Part shown: positions 61,769-64,000 of the stretch, piece by piece
Layout of the letters: each line of letters opens with the position of its first letter
Position numbering within the stretch: the first letter of the stretch is position 1
Source of the DNA: an uncultured Clostridia bacterium
GTDB taxonomy: Bacteria; Bacillota; Clostridia; Christensenellales; UBA1750
Length of the DNA: 64,000 nucleotides
Reading direction: 5' to 3'
Assembly (NCBI GenBank): GCA_904393115.1
Contig: CAJFMX010000007.1
Coordinates: 1-64,000 of the forward strand
The notes under the pieces: generated by a model
Database searches by the model: none
Seen by the model: only the letters and a program-made list of their open reading frames with translations
Told to the model about the DNA's origin: nothing
Position numbers and translations under genes: made by a program

Positions 61769-62764
61769 ATGAAAAAGGCGATTCTCATTCTGCTCGCCGC
61801 GGCGCTGCTCGTGCCGTGCCTCACCGGGTGCAGCGGCGGGGAGCTCAAAAAGGTGCGCGTGCACGAGGTGACGCACTCCGTCTTCTATGCCGCGCAATAC
61901 ATCGCCATGGAAAAGGGCTACTTCGCGGACGAGGGTCTGGAGGTCGAGCTGACCAACGCCGGCGGCGCCGACAAGGCCATGACCGCGCTGCTCGCGGGCC
62001 AGGCGGACATCGCCCTGATGGGCCCGGAGAGCTCCGTCTACGTCTACAACGAGGGCCGCGCGGACTACACCCAGGTCATCGGCCAGCTGACCACCTGCGA
62101 CGGCGCCTTCATCGTCGGCCGCGAGCCGGATGAGGACTTCACACTCGAGACCTTGCGCGGAAAGTCCATCCTCGGCGGCCGCGCGGGCGGCATCCCGCTG
62201 ATGACCCTCGAATACGCGCTGCGCCAGGCGGGCCTGGAGCCCGGCGTGGACGTGGACGTCCGCTCGGACGTGCAGTTCAACCTCATGGCCGGGGCCTTCA
62301 TCGGCGGCGAGGGCGACTACACCACCCTGTTTGAGCCAACCGCGACCGAGGTCGAGCAGCAGGGCGAAGGCTATGTCCTCGCCTCCGTCGGGGCGCTGGC
62401 GGGCGAGGTGCCCTACACCTGCTACCAGGTGACCCGCTCCGCGCTCGAGGAGGACCGCGAGACGATCGAGGCCTTCCTGCGCGCCATCTACCGGGCGCAG
62501 AAGTTCGTCGAGGAGAGCGACGCCCGCACCGTGGCCGAGGCCCTGGCCCCCGCCTTCAGCGACGCCTCCATAGACACCCTGGAGACTGTCGTGCTCCGCT
62601 ACCGCGAGATCGGCGCCTTTGCCACCTCGCCCGTCATGACCGAGGACGCCTATGAGCGCCTGCTGGACATCATGGAGCAGGCCGGCGAGCTCGACGCCCG
62701 CCCGCCCTACGCGGAAATCATCCATAACAGCATCGCAGAGCAGGTGATGCAGGAGGAGTCCTAG
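61769..62764 (+). CDS. NitT/TauT-type ABC transporter solute-binding lipoprotein
   Basis: A 331-residue lipoprotein (lipobox LTGC, C21). It has the NMT1/SsuA-like layout: VFYAAQYIAMEKGYFADEGLEVEL, then AMTALLAGQADIALMGPE, and later IEAFLRAIYRAQKFVEE. Such proteins bring sulfonates, nitrate or thiamine precursors to an importer. No permease or ATPase gene is within the window on either side, so the system is either split or incomplete. GGGAGG lies 12 bases before ATG 61769; the in-frame ATG at 61757 abuts it and is rejected. Confidence 0.88.
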   Translation: MKKAILILLAAALLVPCLTGCSGGELKKVRVHEVTHSVFYAAQYIAMEKGYFADEGLEVELTNAGGADKAMTALLAGQADIALMGPESSVYVYNEGRADYTQVIGQLTTCDGAFIVGREPDEDFTLETLRGKSILGGRAGGIPLMTLEYALRQAGLEPGVDVDVRSDVQFNLMAGAFIGGEGDYTTLFEPTATEVEQQGEGYVLASVGALAGEVPYTCYQVTRSALEEDRETIEAFLRAIYRAQKFVEESDARTVAEALAPAFSDASIDTLETVVLRYREIGAFATSPVMTEDAYERLLDIMEQAGELDARPPYAEIIHNSIAEQVMQEES

Positions 62765-62777
62765 GAGAAAGACTACG

Positions 62778-62826
62778 CAGAAGGCGTTCCCGCTGCCGCG
62801 CGCGGCGGGGGCGTCTTTGCGCGCTT
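62778..62826 (+). terminator. Probable terminator after the solute-binding protein gene
   Basis: GGCGTTCCCGC pairs with GCGGGGGCGTC (11 pairs, some G-U), followed by TTTGCGCGCTTTTTT. Confidence 0.5.
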
Positions 62827-62899
62827 TTTTGCGGAAAAGGGATTCCCCATCGCCCGCGAACGTGGTACCATGGGGGAAACGGAAGGGAGGCGAGCCCAA

Positions 62900-63619
62900 A
62901 TGCACGCAAAGCTTGTGCGCGCGCCCGCCGCGGGCGCGGAGGCGGCGATCTGCCTGCCGCCGGAGGCGGAGCGGGAACCCGTCGCCGCGATCTATGTCAA
63001 CGGGCCGGCGCAGGAGGCGATGGACCTGGCCGAGGCCCTCTGCGCCCTGCCGCGGCGCGAGCGGGAGGGGCTTCGGCCCGCGGCGCTCATCGCCCTGGAG
63101 CCGCTGGATTGGAACCGGGACTTCTCGCCCTGGCCGGAGCCGGGCATCCGGCCGGGGGAGGACTTTGCGGGCGGCGCGGCGGCGCGCCTGCGGCTTGTCG
63201 AGCGCGCAAAGGCGGAGCTGGAGGCGCGCTGTCCGCTGCTGCCCGGGCCGGAGAACAGCGGCATCTTCGGCTATTCCCTGGGCGGGCTCATGGCGCTGTA
63301 CGCCCTGTGCGAGAGCCGGGCCTTCGGCCTGTGCGGCGCGCTGTCCGCCTCGCTGTGGTACGAGGGGTTCCTGGACTATCTGCGGGAGCGCGCGCCCGCG
63401 CCGGGCGCGCGGGTCTACCTCTCCCTGGGCAAAAAGGAGGAGAAGGTCCGCTCCCCGCGCTATGCCCGCGTGGGCGACGGCGTGCGCCAGGCGCACGGTC
63501 TCCTCGCCGAGCGCCTCGGGGCGGAAAACGTGCGCTTGCAGTGGTTCGACGGCGGCCACGGCACCGAGCCCGCGCGCCGGATGCTCGAAGGGCTCAAGTG
63601 GCTGCTGGCGCGGCCATGA
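62900..63619 (+). CDS. Esterase D/Fes-like alpha/beta hydrolase
   Basis: A 239-residue cytosolic hydrolase. The nucleophile elbow is GYSLGG near residue 121 (GIFGYSLGGLMALYAL), with the acid in the LSLGKKEEK region and the histidine in FDGGHGTEP. This corresponds to the putative-esterase family that includes siderophore esterases and esterase D. Its length is near the minimum for the family. GGGAGG 9 bases before ATG 62900 sets the start. It is followed by a hairpin and a converging gene; no siderophore genes are near, so the substrate is open. Confidence 0.82.
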   Translation: MHAKLVRAPAAGAEAAICLPPEAEREPVAAIYVNGPAQEAMDLAEALCALPRREREGLRPAALIALEPLDWNRDFSPWPEPGIRPGEDFAGGAAARLRLVERAKAELEARCPLLPGPENSGIFGYSLGGLMALYALCESRAFGLCGALSASLWYEGFLDYLRERAPAPGARVYLSLGKKEEKVRSPRYARVGDGVRQAHGLLAERLGAENVRLQWFDGGHGTEPARRMLEGLKWLLARP

Positions 63620-63624
63620 TGCGG

Positions 63625-63660
63625 CGCGGCCCCCGGAACCGACCGGTTCCGGGGGCCGCG
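63625..63660. terminator. Hairpin between converging esterase and permease genes
   Basis: A perfect 16-bp stem, with CGCGGCCCCCGGAACC (63625-63640) and GGTTCCGGGGGCCGCG (63645-63660). It lacks T-tracts, so it is a terminator by position and strength only. Confidence 0.6.
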
Positions 63661-63666
63661 TGCGTT

Positions 63667-64000
63667 CTATAGCAGGAACAGCGCCAGGATCCCGCTGCAC
63701 AGCGCCAGGAGCAGCAGCGCCGCGCAGTAGCGCGCGATGAGCTTTGCGCGGAAGACCTGCGTCAGCAGCGCCCACTCCGCGATGGAAAAGAGCATCACCG
63801 AGAGCAGGAAGGTCAGCGAGACCGCGGGCGAATAGGCGTAGATCGTCTGCACGATGGGCAGGATGGAGAAGACGTCCGAGTGCAGGCAGCCGCCCAGGAT
63901 CGCCGCCAGCGGCAGGGCCAGCGGGTTGCCCGTCAGCGCCCGGGAGATCCACTCCTGCGGCACAAAGGCGGAGAGCGCCGCCGAGGCCGCCACCCCCAGC
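63667..64000 (-). CDS. YraQ/UPF0718-type permease (3' part only)
   Basis: The C-terminal 110 residues of a membrane protein; the rest lies beyond the window. Visible are SAFVPQEWISRAL, then LPLAAILGGCLHSDVFSILPIVQTIYA and three hydrophobic segments. The small-residue-rich segment before PIV and the LxxPEx-like pattern are those of the DUF318 permease family (ArsP_1 type), some members of which export organoarsenicals or metals. The function is not assignable from this fragment. The frame is open to the window edge. Confidence 0.7.
   Translation of the reverse strand, partial: LGVAASAALSAFVPQEWISRALTGNPLALPLAAILGGCLHSDVFSILPIVQTIYAYSPAVSLTFLLSVMLFSIAEWALLTQVFRAKLIARYCAALLLLALCSGILALFLL

Overview
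The window is a GC-rich chromosomal stretch of a Firmicute, most likely a spore-forming, anaerobic member of the Clostridia. The evidence is the gene order and the gene families: a darA-holB-ricT run, a spoVB/yabM-mazG-hup run, yggS-sepF-ylmG-ylmH-divIVA, lspA-rluD-pyrR-pyrB, spoIIID-mbl, pyruvate formate-lyase with its activase, an NAD-type pyrDB/pyrK pair, and S-box, ZTP and PyrR leaders. I cannot name a genus. No rRNA, tRNA, CRISPR array, prophage or insertion sequence was seen. This looks like core chromosome with a few accessory islands.

Positions 1-6415 hold the 3' end of a c-di-AMP receptor, holB, ricT with a long disordered tail, a 2[4Fe-4S] ferredoxin, and a 1097-residue secreted SpoIID/SH3b protein. 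Positions 6475-15862 hold a TrmN6-like methylase, a SpoVB-type flippase with mazG, HU, a small acidic protein, then pflB-pflA behind a clear ZTP riboswitch, an RluA-type synthase and an AlkZ-related protein. Positions 15941-22880 hold a degenerate RsbW-like protein with a SigB-like sigma factor, then the division/envelope cluster HlyD-like, yggS, sepF, ylmG, ylmH, divIVA, lspA, rluD. Positions 22881-28655 are the pyrimidine operon pyrR-B-C-F-K-D under a PyrR attenuator. It ends in a 50-residue membrane microprotein carrying a GIIGGADGPT motif. An intergenic repeat cluster follows (28691-29113).

Positions 29208-39314 hold Rqc2/NFACT, a one-domain secreted SH3 protein with a consensus promoter, an ABC-F ATPase, a response regulator/histidine kinase/lipoprotein operon, spoIIID-mbl and an LCP-like lipoprotein. 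Positions 39357-44998 hold ttcA, metK behind an S-box riboswitch, recD2, comFC and a small XRE regulator that runs antisense into comFC. Positions 45190-56295 hold carbohydrate genes (GH3, cellobiose 2-epimerase, PHP and RraA-like proteins, an MFS carrier) interspersed with prmA and a NagD-like phosphatase. The rest is a TetM-like GTPase, dnaB, an MBL hydrolase with a membrane protein, an orphan solute-binding lipoprotein, an esterase and a partial YraQ-type permease.

The best candidate for an undescribed system is the minus-strand operon at 47409-49841. A DUF2089-type zinc-ribbon/HTH regulator is followed by two cytosolic proteins built almost wholly of short glycine-rich beta-solenoid repeats, with octapeptides arranged in a 32-residue super-repeat in one of them. 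All three proteins share the same short helical LTPEEA-type element. A perfect 22-bp inverted repeat sits immediately upstream of the operon promoter. The proteins resemble bactofilins in general design, but I do not recognise them as a named family.
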